DNA of 64,000 nucleotides from Paractinoplanes tereljensis (lineage in GTDB: Bacteria; Actinomycetota; Actinomycetes; Mycobacteriales; Micromonosporaceae): assembly GCF_016862435.1 (NCBI RefSeq), contig NZ_BOMY01000025.1, positions 176,704 to 240,703 on the forward strand. The letters run 5' to 3'. Each line of letters begins with the position of its first letter. Position 1 is the stretch's first letter. Under the pieces are notes generated by a model. It worked only from the letters and a program-made list of their open reading frames with translations, was not told where the DNA came from and made no database searches. A program made the translations under genes and the position numbers. Positions 30,669 through 43,039 of this stretch are shown one piece after another.

Positions 30669-31844
30669 GTGAACTTTGCTGCGATCCCGAGTCCGACAAC
30701 GTCCGTCTGGCACGTTCTCGGCCTGCCCATCCGGGCGTACGCGCTCTGCATCGTCCTGGGCATCGTCGCCGCCGTACTGCTCATGGAGGTGCGCCTCCGC
30801 CGGCGCGGGGTGGCGCCCTGGGCGTCCCTCGACATGGCGGTGTGGGCGGTGCCGATGGGCATCATCGGAGCTCGGCTCTATCACCTGGCCACCTCCCCGC
30901 AGGACTACTTCGGTTCCGGCGGGGACCCGATCCGGGCCCTCTACATCTGGGAGGGCGGCCTCGGCATCTGGGGCGCGGTGGCCGGTGGGGCGGTGGGCGC
31001 GTGGATCGCCGCCCGGCAGCTCGGCCTGCCGTTCGCGATCTTCGCCGACTCGCTGGCGCCGGCCCTGCCGGTCGCGCAGGCCATCGGCCGGTTCGGCAAC
31101 TGGTTCAACAACGAGCTGTACGGCAAGGCCACCACGCTCCCGTGGGGTCTGCGGGTGCACGACATGGACACGTCCAACCCGGGGCACGCCACCGTGATCG
31201 ACGGCGAGGCGGTGACCAAGACCGGCCTCTACCATCCGACCTTCCTCTACGAGGCGATCTGGGACCTCGGCGTGGCCGGGCTGGTCTGGGCGCTCGACCG
31301 GAAGTTCAAGTTCGGCCGCGGCCGGGCCTTCGCGGTGTACGTGATGGCCTACACCGCCGGCCGGTTCTGGATCGAGATGCTCCGCATCGACGAGGCCAAC
31401 AAGATCTTCGGCATCCGGCTCAACGTATTCACCGCGCTGGTGCTGTTCGTGCTGGCCGCCATCTACTTCGTGGTGGTCCGCGGCCCCCGGGCCTACGTGG
31501 TTCCGGACGACGCGCCGGAGACCGCGCCGGTGGCCGGGGCGGAGAGCGATGTCTCCCAGGTCGACGTGACGGCGAGCAGCGAGCCGCAGCGGGCGCCGAA
31601 GAGCTACCAGGTGGTCAGCGAGGCCCGGTTCGAGGCCTACCAGCGCACCGGTGTGCTGCCGCCGGACACCGAGGAGGACGTCGCGCTGGAGGTCGCCGCC
31701 GGCGCCCACCCGCACGACGCGGCCGATCCGGCCGGTCCGGCCGGGGTGGGTGAGGCGGTGCTGGCCACCGGGGCCGCCGCCGGCAACGGTCCCGAGGCCA
31801 AGAGCGACGCCGAGCCACCCGCCTCCCGCACCGACGAGAACTGA
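30669..31844 (+). CDS. lgt: Prolipoprotein diacylglyceryl transferase
   Basis: 391 residues from the GTG at 30669, which gives the usual Lgt opening (IPSPTTSVWHVLGLPIRAYAL); an ATG at 30636 lacks a ribosome site. Lgt adds diacylglycerol to the lipobox cysteine of exported lipoproteins. Seven membrane helices to about residue 280, with the signature GRFGNWFNNELYG near 143 and the HPTFLYEA motif near 190. A cytoplasmic tail of about 110 residues, acidic and Ala/Glu-rich, follows; long tails occur in other actinobacterial Lgt. TAGCGT 8 nt before the GTG suggests a leaderless message. Confidence 0.94.
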   Translation: MNFAAIPSPTTSVWHVLGLPIRAYALCIVLGIVAAVLLMEVRLRRRGVAPWASLDMAVWAVPMGIIGARLYHLATSPQDYFGSGGDPIRALYIWEGGLGIWGAVAGGAVGAWIAARQLGLPFAIFADSLAPALPVAQAIGRFGNWFNNELYGKATTLPWGLRVHDMDTSNPGHATVIDGEAVTKTGLYHPTFLYEAIWDLGVAGLVWALDRKFKFGRGRAFAVYVMAYTAGRFWIEMLRIDEANKIFGIRLNVFTALVLFVLAAIYFVVVRGPRAYVVPDDAPETAPVAGAESDVSQVDVTASSEPQRAPKSYQVVSEARFEAYQRTGVLPPDTEEDVALEVAAGAHPHDAADPAGPAGVGEAVLATGAAAGNGPEAKSDAEPPASRTDEN

Positions 31845-31861
31845 TCCGCGGGCCGGTCGGC

Positions 31862-33052
31862 GTGCGCACAGCGGTGGTGGTGGGCGCGGGAATGGCCGGG
31901 TTGGCCACGGCCGGCGCCCTGTCCCGGGCCGGCTGGCAGGTGACACTCCTCGAACGCGGTGAGCGGGTGGCCGCCCCGCCGACCGCCCTGGTGCTGTGGT
32001 CCAACGGGCGCCGGGCCCTGGAGTCGCTCGACCCGGACGGCGGCTGGTCGGCCATCGCGTCGCCGCTGCCGGACGGCGGTGTGCGCCGGCCCGACGGCCA
32101 GTGGCTGGTCGGGCCGCGCGGCCGCACCGGGGCCGGCCCGGCCCCCGCGGTCGTGCACCTGGAAGACCTGTACGACGCGCTGGTCGCCGGTCTCGGCGAC
32201 CGGGTGGAGATCCGCACCGGCTTCGACGTGACGACCGTGCGGGTCGGGCGCCGCCAGCGGCCCGCGGTGAGCGACGGCCGCACCTTCCTCGACGCCGACC
32301 TGGTGGTGGCGGCCGACGGCATCGACAGCCCGATCCGGCGCGCGCTGGCCCCCGAGTCGGTGGCCGTCGGCTCCGGCTTCGCGGCCTGGCAGGCGGTCGT
32401 CCCCGGTTACCGGGTGCCGAAACTGACCCCGGAACAGGCGTCCGGCGGCGAGACGCTGGGCGCTGGCTACCGCTTCGTCTCGATCCCGCTCGGCGAGCGG
32501 GCGGCCGGCAAGGGCGGGGTCTACTGGGTGGCCACCGCGGCCGGAGCGCCGCGTCCCGAGTCGCCCGCGACCCAGCTGGCGCTGCTCCGGCGCTGGTTCG
32601 CGAGCTGGCACGCCCCGGTCGGCGACCTGCTGGCCGCGACCCACCCGGAAGACCTGGTGCCGCAGGAGGTGCGCGAGCTACGGCCGCTGCCCCGGGCGTA
32701 CGGCTTCGGCTCCGGTCCTGGGGGTGTGGTCTTGTTGGGGGATGCGGCCCATGCCATGCCGCACCACCTCGGCCAGGGCGCCTGCCTGGCCTTCGAGGAC
32801 GCGGCCACGTTGCGGTCGCTGGTGGCGGACGTCCGGGTCGGGCCCGACCTGATCGCGGCCATCGAGACCTTCAGCCGCACCCGCCGGCCCCGCACCACGA
32901 GCGTGGTCCGGCAGACCCGGCGCATGTCGGCGGTGGTGCAGGCCCGGGGGCGCCTCGCGTTGCGGGCCCGGGACGCCGCGCTCAACCACATGCGGCCCCG
33001 CATCCTGGGCAACCACACCCAGCTTCAGGCCGACTGGATTCCCCCGGAGTAA
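31862..33052 (+). CDS. FAD-dependent monooxygenase (aromatic hydroxylase-like)
   Basis: 396 residues, group A flavoprotein monooxygenase. FAD-binding GxGxxG in VVVGAGMAGLATAGAL at the N-terminus, the DG motif LVVAADGIDSPIRR near 160, and the GD motif VVLLGDAAHAMPHHLGQGA near 295. GTG start 17 bp after lgt. The substrate is unknown; no pathway genes adjoin. It is followed 5 bp later by the YihY gene. Confidence 0.9.
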   Translation: MRTAVVVGAGMAGLATAGALSRAGWQVTLLERGERVAAPPTALVLWSNGRRALESLDPDGGWSAIASPLPDGGVRRPDGQWLVGPRGRTGAGPAPAVVHLEDLYDALVAGLGDRVEIRTGFDVTTVRVGRRQRPAVSDGRTFLDADLVVAADGIDSPIRRALAPESVAVGSGFAAWQAVVPGYRVPKLTPEQASGGETLGAGYRFVSIPLGERAAGKGGVYWVATAAGAPRPESPATQLALLRRWFASWHAPVGDLLAATHPEDLVPQEVRELRPLPRAYGFGSGPGGVVLLGDAAHAMPHHLGQGACLAFEDAATLRSLVADVRVGPDLIAAIETFSRTRRPRTTSVVRQTRRMSAVVQARGRLALRARDAALNHMRPRILGNHTQLQADWIPPE

Positions 33053-33057
33053 TCGAC

Positions 33058-34029
33058 GTGGTGACCTGGGCCGACCGCCGTCAGCGCCGGAACGGCGGGT
33101 GGGCGTTCGCGTGGGCGGTGCTCCGCAAATACCTGGACGACGACGGCCCGCGGCAGGCCGCGCTGATCACCTACTACGGCTTCCTGAGCCTGTTTCCGCT
33201 GCTCCTGCTGGGCGTGGCGGTCGTCTCCCGGGTTCTCGAGGCGAGCCCGGACCTGCGTCATCGGCTGATCGTCGCGATCGTTCCGGCGGCGTTGCAGGAC
33301 ACCGTCGACTCGGCGGCGGCCCTGCTGCCCACCTCGCCGGTGGCGTTCGTGCTCGGCGCGGCCGGCCTGCTCTACTCCGCGACCGGCGTGGTCTTCGCCG
33401 CCTACCGCACGGTCAATCACCTGGCCGCGGTCCCGGTCCGGGAGTTGCCCGGGATCGTCGGCTGTTACCTGCGGGTGGGCGCCGCGCTCCTGCTGCTGCT
33501 GGCCGGCGTGATCTGCGCGGGCGGCCTGACCGTGCTGGTCTCGGCCATTCCCGGGATCGCCGGCGTCTCCGCCTCCGACCGCATCCTCGCGGTGTTCGGC
33601 ACCCTCGGTACGGCCTTTCTGGTCCTGCTGCTGGGGGCCAGGGTGCTGCTCTGCCGGCCGGCGTCGTGGCGGTCGCTGTGGCCGGCGGCGGTCTCCGGCG
33701 CCGCGATCCTGACGCTCATCCTGCACGCCGGCGGACCGCTGCTGACCTACCTGGTGCGTAAGGCCGGGCCGGTCTACGGGGCGTTCGCCACGGTGGCCGG
33801 CCTGTTCACCCTGCTCTACCTGGCGAGTCAGGCCATGGTGATCTGTGCCGAGATGGCCGCCGTGCGGCACGCCCACCTCTGGCCGAGGTCACTCGACCCC
33901 GCCCACCCCACCGACGCCGATGCTCGTGCGTTGGCGCTGCTGGCCCGCGAGCAGGAGCGGGTCCCGCTCCAGCGGATCACTTCTGAGCTGCGGAAAGATC
34001 CCGATCAAGAGCAGAAGGACCCCGATTGA
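33058..34029 (+). CDS. YihY/BrkB-family membrane protein
   Basis: 323 residues with about six hydrophobic helices. Family hallmarks are AALITYYGFLSLFPLLLLG near residue 40 and GPVYGAFATVAGLFTLLYL near 235. The family was once annotated as ribonuclease BN, now regarded as wrong; the function is unknown, possibly transport. The GTG at 33058 has GGAG 8 nt upstream (a second GTG follows at 33061). The basic/acidic tail ends in KDPDQEQKDPD. It follows the monooxygenase by 5 bp and is convergent with the GNAT gene. Confidence 0.9.
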   Translation: MVTWADRRQRRNGGWAFAWAVLRKYLDDDGPRQAALITYYGFLSLFPLLLLGVAVVSRVLEASPDLRHRLIVAIVPAALQDTVDSAAALLPTSPVAFVLGAAGLLYSATGVVFAAYRTVNHLAAVPVRELPGIVGCYLRVGAALLLLLAGVICAGGLTVLVSAIPGIAGVSASDRILAVFGTLGTAFLVLLLGARVLLCRPASWRSLWPAAVSGAAILTLILHAGGPLLTYLVRKAGPVYGAFATVAGLFTLLYLASQAMVICAEMAAVRHAHLWPRSLDPAHPTDADARALALLAREQERVPLQRITSELRKDPDQEQKDPD

Positions 34030-34051
34030 GTACGGACACGCAGGCGTGCCG

Positions 34052-34948
34052 TCAGAGCTTGGCGGTGGCCGGCTCGGCGATGCACGCCGTGCCCTGCCGG
34101 CGGAAGCCGACCTTGGTGTAGAGCCGGGCCACGTCGTCGTCGCCGGCCGACAGGAAGACCAGGTGGACGCCGTCGTTCAGGGCCTGGCGGGCCAGCGTCG
34201 CGGTCAGCTGGGAGGCGTAGCCGCGGCCGCGGGCGGTGGGCAGCGTCGCGACGCCGGCGATCTCGGCCACGTCGCCGTCCCGCATCAGCGCGCCGGTGGC
34301 CAGGATGCCTTCGGTCGGGGAGACCACCACGGCGGTGTGGTAACCGCCGGACGCCACCCGCTGCCGGAAGCCCTCGACCACGGCCGGGCTCAACTCGGCC
34401 ACCGCGGCGTCCCGCTCGGCCGGCCCGGCCACCCCGGTGATCAGGGCGGTCTCGGTGGGGCCGGCCAGCGCGACCACCTCTTCCAGCGGGGTCGCGTGCG
34501 GCGGACTGCCGAAGGCGAGCTGGGCCACCGCGCGGGTGGCGGCCAGGTCGGCCGGGTAGCTCGAGGACGCCGGGTCCAGCACCGAGACGGTGGCGTCGCG
34601 CACCGGGAGATCGGGGACCAGAGCCGCCGGGTCCAGGGTCAGCAGCGGGGCCAGCAGCACGTCGAGGTCGGCCGAGCGGGCCACCGCGAGCAGATCGGGC
34701 GTCGTCTCGTGCACCCATTCGAAAGCCTCGGGGATGCCCAGCTCTCGTTGCCGGCGGCGAACGGCAGTAATATCAGCGGCGGAAGGCGTCTCCGCCCCTA
34801 TCCGGGGCCGGGCGTAATAGGGCCAACCGTCGCCCTCGCGGACGAAAAGCACCAGCCCCCCGATGTCCTCAACACGTGCGTAGGGTCGGGGGAGAGCGTC
34901 ATAGAAACGCTCGAGCCTGACGAAGACGTCGGTTTCCGGATGCGCCAC
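34052..34948 (-). CDS. GNAT-family N-acetyltransferase
   Basis: 298 residues. The C-terminal GNAT domain (about 170-298) has the acetyl-CoA motif ATLPTARGRGYASQL and the closing LYTKVGFRRQG. The N-terminal half (1-160) is a variable domain of unknown role. The GTG start has TAGTCT (a -10 box) only 6 nt upstream, so it may be leaderless. The gene lies divergent from gltB, with a 205-bp shared region. The substrate is unknown. Confidence 0.85.
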   Translation of the reverse strand: MAHPETDVFVRLERFYDALPRPYARVEDIGGLVLFVREGDGWPYYARPRIGAETPSAADITAVRRRQRELGIPEAFEWVHETTPDLLAVARSADLDVLLAPLLTLDPAALVPDLPVRDATVSVLDPASSSYPADLAATRAVAQLAFGSPPHATPLEEVVALAGPTETALITGVAGPAERDAAVAELSPAVVEGFRQRVASGGYHTAVVVSPTEGILATGALMRDGDVAEIAGVATLPTARGRGYASQLTATLARQALNDGVHLVFLSAGDDDVARLYTKVGFRRQGTACIAEPATAKL

Positions 34949-35153
34949 CGCGCGAGACTACCCAATTCGGCGCGATGTCGCGCCGTACGCGTTGTGGGCC
35001 TTTCAATTTCTGCCTTGATGGGCGGTTTGGGGCGATCGAAGTGTGATCCATCCGAACTGGCGGAGATCGGTGCCCCTTAACGTAGACTCTAGAGACTTTG
35101 CAGGGCCGACGTCGTCCCGACCTTGATCTGAAACAGAGACGACAGGAGGTCCG

Positions 35154-38100
35154 GTGGCATCTCCGCACCCCCAGGGACCGAGCCAACCCGCGGCGGAAAA
35201 CAAAATGCCAAACCGTGGGCTGTACGACCCGTCGAATGAGCGAGACGCCTGCGGTGTGGCTTTCGTGGCCGATCTGCATGGGCGCCGTTCCCATGATGTG
35301 GTCGCCAAGGGCCTGTCGGCGCTGATCCGCCTCGACCACCGGGGCGCCCGCGGCGCCGAGTACAACACCGGCGACGGCGCCGGGATCATGATTCAGGTCC
35401 CGGACGCGTTCTACCGTGAAACCACCGGGATCGACCTGCCCGACGCCGGCGGCTACGCCACCGGGCTGGTCTTCCTGCCCAACGACCCGGACGCCCAGGC
35501 CCGCTCCATCAAGATCTTCGAGAAGTACGCGCTGGTCGAGGGCGGCGAGGTGCTGGGCTGGCGGGACGTCCCGGTGCGCCCGGACGGCCTCGGTGCCACG
35601 GCTCTGGAGGCCCGCCCGTACATCAAGCAGGTCTTCCTCGCCGCGCACCGGCTCACCGACAGCGCCGCCGGTCCGAAGGACGCGCCGCTGACCGGCCTCG
35701 AGCTGGACCGGGTCGCGTTCACCATCCGCAAGCAGGCCGAGCGGGAGTCGTCGCAGCGTGGCGTGGGGGCCTACTTCCCGTCGCTGTCCTCGCGCACGAT
35801 CACCTACAAGGGCATGCTCACCCCCGATCAGCTGCCGGAGTTCTTCCCGGACCTGACCGACGAGCGGGTCGCCAGCGCGATCGCCCTGGTGCACTCCCGG
35901 TTCTCGACGAACACCTTCCCGTCCTGGCCGCTGGCTCACCCGTACCGTTTCATCGCGCACAACGGTGAGATCAACACGATCCGCGGCAACAAGAACTGGA
36001 TGGCCGCCCGCGAGGCGCTGCTCCAGTCGAAGGTGCTGCCCGGCAGCATCAAGCGGCTGTTCCCGATCAACACGCCGGAGGCGTCCGACTCGGCCAGCTT
36101 CGACGAGGTGCTGGAACTGCTGCACCTGGCCGGCCGCACGCTGCCGCACGCGATGATGATGATGATTCCGGAGGCCTGGGAGAACGACCCGGGGATGGAG
36201 CCGAAGCGGCGCGCGTTCTACCGCTTCCACGCCTCGCTGATGGAGCCGTGGGACGGGCCGGCCGCGGTCGCGTTCACCGACGGCTCGTCGATCGGCGCCG
36301 TGCTCGACCGCAACGGCCTGCGCCCGGGCCGCTGGTGGCACACCGTCGACGGCCTGGTCGTGCTCGGTTCCGAGGCCGGCGTGCTCGACCTCGACCCGGC
36401 CACCGTGGTCGCCAAGGGCCGGCTCCAGCCGGGCAAGATGTTCCTGGTCGACACCGAGCAGGGCCGGATCGTGCACGACGACGAGATCAAGGCCGGGCTG
36501 GCCGCCGCCGAGCCGTACGACGAGTGGCTGCACGCCGGGCTGATCAACCTGGCCGACCTGCCGCCGCGCGAGCACGTCATCTACACGCACGACTCGGTGA
36601 CCCGCCGCCAGCAGGTGTTCGGTTACACCGAGGAGGAGCTGAAGATCCTGGTGGCGCCGATGGCGCGCACCGGGGCCGAGCCGCTCGGCTCGATGGGTAC
36701 GGACACTCCGATCTCGCCGCTGTCCACCCGGCCGCGGCTGCTGTTCGACTACTTCCACCAGCTGTTCGCGCAGGTCACCAACCCGCCGCTGGACGCCATC
36801 CGGGAAGAGCTGGTCACCTCGCTGAGCGCCACGATCGGGCCGGAGGGCAACCTGCTCGACCCGGGCCCGGCGTCCTGCCGGCAGATCGTGCTGCCCTACC
36901 CGGTGATCGACAACGACGAGCTGGCCAAGCTGCTCTCCATCGACGAGGACGGCGACCTGCCCGGCTTCAAGGCCGTCCGGGTGTCGGGTCTCTACCCGCT
37001 GCGGGACGGCGCGGCCGGCATCAAGGCCCGGCTCACCCAGATCTGCCGGCACGTGTCCGAGGCGATCGAGGACGGCGTCCGCATCCTGGTGCTGTCCGAC
37101 CGGGACTCCAACGCCGAGCTGGCCCCGATCCCGTCGCTGCTGCTCACCGCCGCGGTGCACCAGCACCTGGTGCGCGAGCAGACCCGCACCCAGGTGGCGC
37201 TGGTCGTCGAGGCCGGTGACTGCCGCGAGGTGCACCACGCCGCCACGCTGATCGGCTTCGGTGCCGCCGCCATCAATCCTTACCTGGCGTTCGAGTCGGT
37301 CGACGACCTGATCGCGACCGGGTCGCTGGCCGGGCTCGACCCGCGCGCCGCGGTGCGCAACTACGTCAAGGCGCTCGGCAAGGGCGTCCTGAAGATCATG
37401 TCGAAGATGGGCATCTCGACCGTCTCGTCGTACTGCGGGGCCCAGGTGTTCGAGGCCGTCGGCCTGGACAACAAGCTGCTGCAGCGCTACTTCGCCGGCA
37501 CCAGCGGGCGGATCGGCGGTTCCGGGCTGGCCGAGATCCACGCCGAGGTCAAGGCGCGGCACGGGAAGGCCTATCCGGCCAACCCGGCCGAGCGCAGCCA
37601 CCGCCGGCTCGAGGTCGGCGGCGAGTACCAGTGGCGCCGCGAGGGTGAACTGCACCTGTTCAACCCGGAGACGGTGTTCCTGCTCCAGCACGCGACCCGG
37701 TCCAAGCAGTACGACGTCTTCCGGAAATACACCGAGAAGGTGGACGCGCTGGCCGCGCAGGCCGGCTCGATTCGCGGGCTGTTCGAGTTCAAGCAGCGCA
37801 CCCCGGTGCCGATCGACGAGGTCGAGCCGGTCAGCGAGATCGTCAAGCGGTTCGCCACCGGGGCCATGTCGTACGGCTCGATCTCGGCCGAGTCGCACGA
37901 GACCCTGGCGATCGCCATGAACCGGATCGGCGGCAAGTCGAACACCGGCGAGGGCGGCGAGGACCCCGACCGCCTGTACGACCCGCAGCGCCGCTCCGCG
38001 GTCAAGCAGGTCGCCTCCGGCCGATTCGGCGTGACCAGCGAATACCTGGTCAACGCGGACGACCTGCAGATCAAGATGGCGCAGGGCGCGAAGCCCGGCG

Positions 38101-39738
38101 AGGGTGGCCAGCTGGCCGGCAACAAGGTGTGGCCGTGGATCGCCAAGACCCGGCACACCACCCCGGGCATCGGCCTGATCTCCCCGCCGCCGCACCACGA
38201 CATCTACTCCATCGAGGACCTCGCGCAGCTCGTGCACGACCTGAAGAACGTCAACCCGCAGTCCCGGGTGCACGTGAAGCTGGTCAGCGAGATCGGCGTG
38301 GGCACGGTCGCGGCCGGCGTCGCGAAGCTCAAGGCCGACGTCATCCTGATCTCCGGGCACGACGGTGGCACCGGCGCGTCCCCGCTCAACTCGCTCAAGC
38401 ACGCCGGTTCCCCGTGGGAGCTGGGCCTGGCCGAGGCGCAGCAGACGCTGCTGCTCAACAAGCTGCGCGACCGGGTCACCGTGCAGGTCGACGGCCAGCT
38501 CAAGACCGGCCGGGATGTGGTGATCGCGGCCCTGCTCGGCGCCGAGGAGTTCGGCTTCGCCACGGCTCCGCTGATCGTCTCCGGTTGCATCATGATGCGG
38601 GTCTGCCACCTGGACACCTGCCCGGTCGGCATCGCGACGCAAAATCCGGTGCTGCGCGAGCGCTTCACCGGCAAGCCCGAGTTCGTGGAGAACTTCTTCC
38701 TGTTCATGGCCGAAGAGGTCCGGGAGATCCTGGCCGAGCTGGGCTTCCGCACCATCGACGAGGCGATCGGCCACGCCGAGGTGCTGGACATCCGGCCGGC
38801 CGTCGACCACTGGAAGGCGAAGGGTCTCGACCTGTCGCCCATCCTGTTCGTGCCCGAGCTGCCCGAGGGCGCCGCCCGGCGTGGCGTGGTCGCCCAGGAC
38901 CACGGTCTCGACAAGGCTCTCGACAACAAGCTGCTCGAGCTGGCCCAGCCGGCCCTGACCAGCGAGCTGAAGGTGGCCGAGGAACTCGCGGTCCGCAACG
39001 AGAACCGCAGCGTCGGCGCGATGCTCGGCGGCGAGGTGACCCGCCGCTTCGGCGGGGCCGGCCTGCCGGACAACACCATCGAGTTCACCCTGCGTGGCAC
39101 CGGTGGGCAGTCGTTCGGCGCGTTCCTGCCGCGCGGCGTCACCCTGCGGCTGATCGGCGACACCAACGATTACGTCGCCAAGGGCCTCTCCGGCGGCCGG
39201 GTGATCGTCCGGCCGGACGAGAACGCGCCGTTCGTGGCCGAGGACAACATCATCGCGGGCAACACCATTCTGTACGGGGCGACCACCGGCGAGCTTTACC
39301 TTCGGGGACGGGCCGGTGAACGTTTCGCGGTCCGTAACTCGGGCGCGGCCGCCGTCGTCGAGGGCGTCGGCGACCACGGCTGCGAGTACATGACCGGCGG
39401 CACCGTGGTGGTGCTCGGCCCGACCGGCCGCAACTTCGCGGCCGGGATGAGCGGTGGCACCGCGTTCGTGCTCGACCTGGTGCCCACCCGGGTCAACCCG
39501 GAACTGGTCGACCTGACCCCGCTCACCGGCGACGAGCAGGTCGTCCTGCGCGGACTGGTCGACAAGCACCTGGCCGAGACCGGCTCGGCGGTGGCCGAGA
39601 AGCTGCTGGCCGACTGGCCGGCCGCGGTCGACCGGTTCACCGCCGTGGTGCCGCGCGACTACAAGCGTGTAATGGAACTCATCCGGACCGCCGAAGCCGC
39701 CGGTCGCAATGTCGACGAGGCGGTCATGGGGGTCAAGA

Positions 39739-39746
<8 letters not shown>
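35154..39746 (+). CDS. gltB: Glutamate synthase large subunit
   Basis: 1530 residues. It makes glutamate from 2-oxoglutarate and glutamine using NADPH electrons from GltD. N-terminal class II glutamine amidotransferase with the nucleophile Cys33 in RDACGVAFV after a short propeptide; central domain; FMN-binding synthase domain (GGKSNTGEGGEDP near 925, ISGHDGGTGASPL near 1065); the 3Fe-4S cluster cysteines in CIMMRVCHLDTCPVG near 1145; and the C-terminal GXGXG beta-helix domain (about 1260-1500). GTG start with AGGAGGT 4 nt upstream, the strongest ribosome site in the window. It overlaps gltD by 8 bp. Confidence 0.97.
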
Positions 39747-41211
<1,465 letters not shown>

Positions 41212-41221
41212 GTTGAGCGAG

Positions 41222-41249
41222 CCGCCGGCCCGTTTTGACGGGCCGGCGG
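41222..41249 (+). terminator. Hairpin terminator after gltBD
   Basis: Perfect 12-bp stem (41222-41233 with 41238-41249) and a TTTG loop, 10 bp downstream of the gltD stop. There is no U-tract. Confidence 0.75.
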
Positions 41250-41602
41250 TGCAAAGCCCGGCCATCGCCGCACGCGAGACGCGCGTTTTCGGCCTGGGGT
41301 CGCGGGTAGGTCGCGCCTGACCGGCGGTGCGCTGTCGATGCCCGTATCTCTGAAAAGCGCGACCGAACCTCCTGGCCGAAGTCGGGTCCAACGGCCTGAC
41401 ATCGAGCCCGGGGAGGGGTTGTCGCCGCGCCCGCCTTGGCCAGGCGGATAAGCTGTTGCGCGCGGTCGTTGAAGCCCGCATGACGGCGATGCGCGCCCTC
41501 CAGACACCAGGAGAGTCTGTCCCGAGGACCCACGCCGCCCAGAGAGTTCACCCTGTTGACGGGGGTCGGCCGCCGGGCCGATCCGAAAGAGAGACTAGCC
41601 TG
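41250..41602 (+). other. Intergenic region upstream of pyk
   Basis: 353 bp without a convincing gene. It should contain the pyk promoter. TTGACG at 41556-41561 could serve as a -35 box, but no well-spaced -10 is clear. The in-frame extension of pyk through this region (from 41456) shows no conservation to the family and is read as non-coding. Confidence 0.5.
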
Positions 41603-43039
41603 ATGGCTGTGACACGCCGCGTTAAAATCGTCTGCACCATGGGTCCCGCCACCGCCTCCGCCGAGCGCATGCTCGGCCTCGTCGAGGCCGGTATGGACGT
41701 GGCCCGCATGAACTTCAGCCACGGCAGCCACGAGGACCACCAGAAGATCTACGAGCTGGTCCGGGAGGCCGCCCGGCAGACCGGGCGGGCCGTGGCCGTC
41801 CTCGCCGACCTGCAGGGTCCGAAGATCCGGCTGGGCAAGTTCGCCAATGGGCCGCACGTGTGGAGCACCGGTGACCTGGTCACCATCACCAGCGACGACG
41901 TGCTCGGCACGCCCGACCGGGTGTCCTGCACCTACAAGAAGCTGCCGCAGGAGGTCAAGGTCGGCGATCGCCTGCTGATCGACGACGGCAAGGTCGCCGT
42001 CGAGGTCGCCGCGGTCGAGGGCAACGACATCCGCTGCCTGGTCATCGAGGGTGGCCCGGTCAGCAACAACAAGGGCGTCTCGCTGCCCAACGTCGCGGTC
42101 AGCGTGCCGGCGATGAGCGACAAGGACGAGGAAGACCTGCGCTTCGCGCTCAGCCTCGGCGTCGACCTGGTCGCGCTCTCGTTCGTGCGCTCGCCCGACG
42201 ACATCAAGCTCGTGCACAGCATCATGGCCGAGGAGGGCAAGACCGTCCCGGTCATCGCCAAGGTCGAGAAGCCCGAGGCGGTCGACCACCTCGAGCAGAT
42301 CGTGCTCGCCTTCGACGGCGTCATGGTGGCCCGCGGTGACCTGGGCGTCGAGCTGCCGCTCGACCAGGTGCCGCTGGTCCAGAAGCGGGCCGTGCAGCTG
42401 TGCCGGGAAAACGCCAAGCCGGTCATCGTCGCCACCCAGATGCTCGACTCGATGATCGAGAACTCTCGTCCGACCCGCGCCGAGGCCTCCGACGTCGCCA
42501 ACGCGGTGCTCGACGGCACCGACGCGGTGATGCTGTCCGGCGAGACCTCGGTCGGTAAGTACCCGGTGCTCACGGTCAGCACGATGGCCAAGATCGTCAC
42601 CACCACCGAGGGTGGCTCGATCCCGGTCCCGCGCCTGCAGCACGACCCGCGCACGCACGGTGGCGCGCTGACCGTCGCCGCCTCGCAGATCGCCCGCAAC
42701 ATCGGCGCCAAGGCACTGGTGGCGTTCTCGCAGACCGGTGACACCGTGCGGCGGCTCGCCCGGCTGCACTGTGAGCTCCCGCTGTTCGCCTTCACACCGG
42801 TCCCCGAGGTGCGCGACCAACTGGCGCTGAGCTGGGGCGTCGAGACGTTCCTGACCGACTTCGTGGAGCACACCGACGACATGTTCCGGCAGGTCGACGC
42901 GAAGATGCTCGGCCTCGGCCTGGCCAAGCCCGGCGACTACGTGGTCGTCGTGGCCGGCTCCCCGCCGAACGCCCCGGGTTCCACCAACACCCTGCGGGTG
43001 CACCAGCTCGGTTCGCTCGTCGACCCGGCGACGGTGTGA
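41603..43039 (+). CDS. pyk: Pyruvate kinase
   Basis: 478 residues, family length. It transfers phosphate from PEP to ADP in the last step of glycolysis. Seen: the N-terminal VKIVCTMGPATASAERM, MNFSHGSHEDH, active-site VIAKVEKPEAVDHL with the catalytic Lys, VARGDLGVELPLDQVP, and the signature TQMLDSMIENSRPTRAEASD. The C-terminal domain runs from about 350. The ATG at 41603 has a GAGAG-type site upstream. Its stop overlaps the GTG of the thioesterase gene. Confidence 0.97.
   Translation: MAVTRRVKIVCTMGPATASAERMLGLVEAGMDVARMNFSHGSHEDHQKIYELVREAARQTGRAVAVLADLQGPKIRLGKFANGPHVWSTGDLVTITSDDVLGTPDRVSCTYKKLPQEVKVGDRLLIDDGKVAVEVAAVEGNDIRCLVIEGGPVSNNKGVSLPNVAVSVPAMSDKDEEDLRFALSLGVDLVALSFVRSPDDIKLVHSIMAEEGKTVPVIAKVEKPEAVDHLEQIVLAFDGVMVARGDLGVELPLDQVPLVQKRAVQLCRENAKPVIVATQMLDSMIENSRPTRAEASDVANAVLDGTDAVMLSGETSVGKYPVLTVSTMAKIVTTTEGGSIPVPRLQHDPRTHGGALTVAASQIARNIGAKALVAFSQTGDTVRRLARLHCELPLFAFTPVPEVRDQLALSWGVETFLTDFVEHTDDMFRQVDAKMLGLGLAKPGDYVVVVAGSPPNAPGSTNTLRVHQLGSLVDPATV

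Noticed and set aside
34899..39569. 1556-codon open frame antisense to gltB
   Set aside because: It mirrors gltB codon structure, has no recognisable domain and is Arg/Val/Asp-rich as expected of the reverse frame of high-GC genes.
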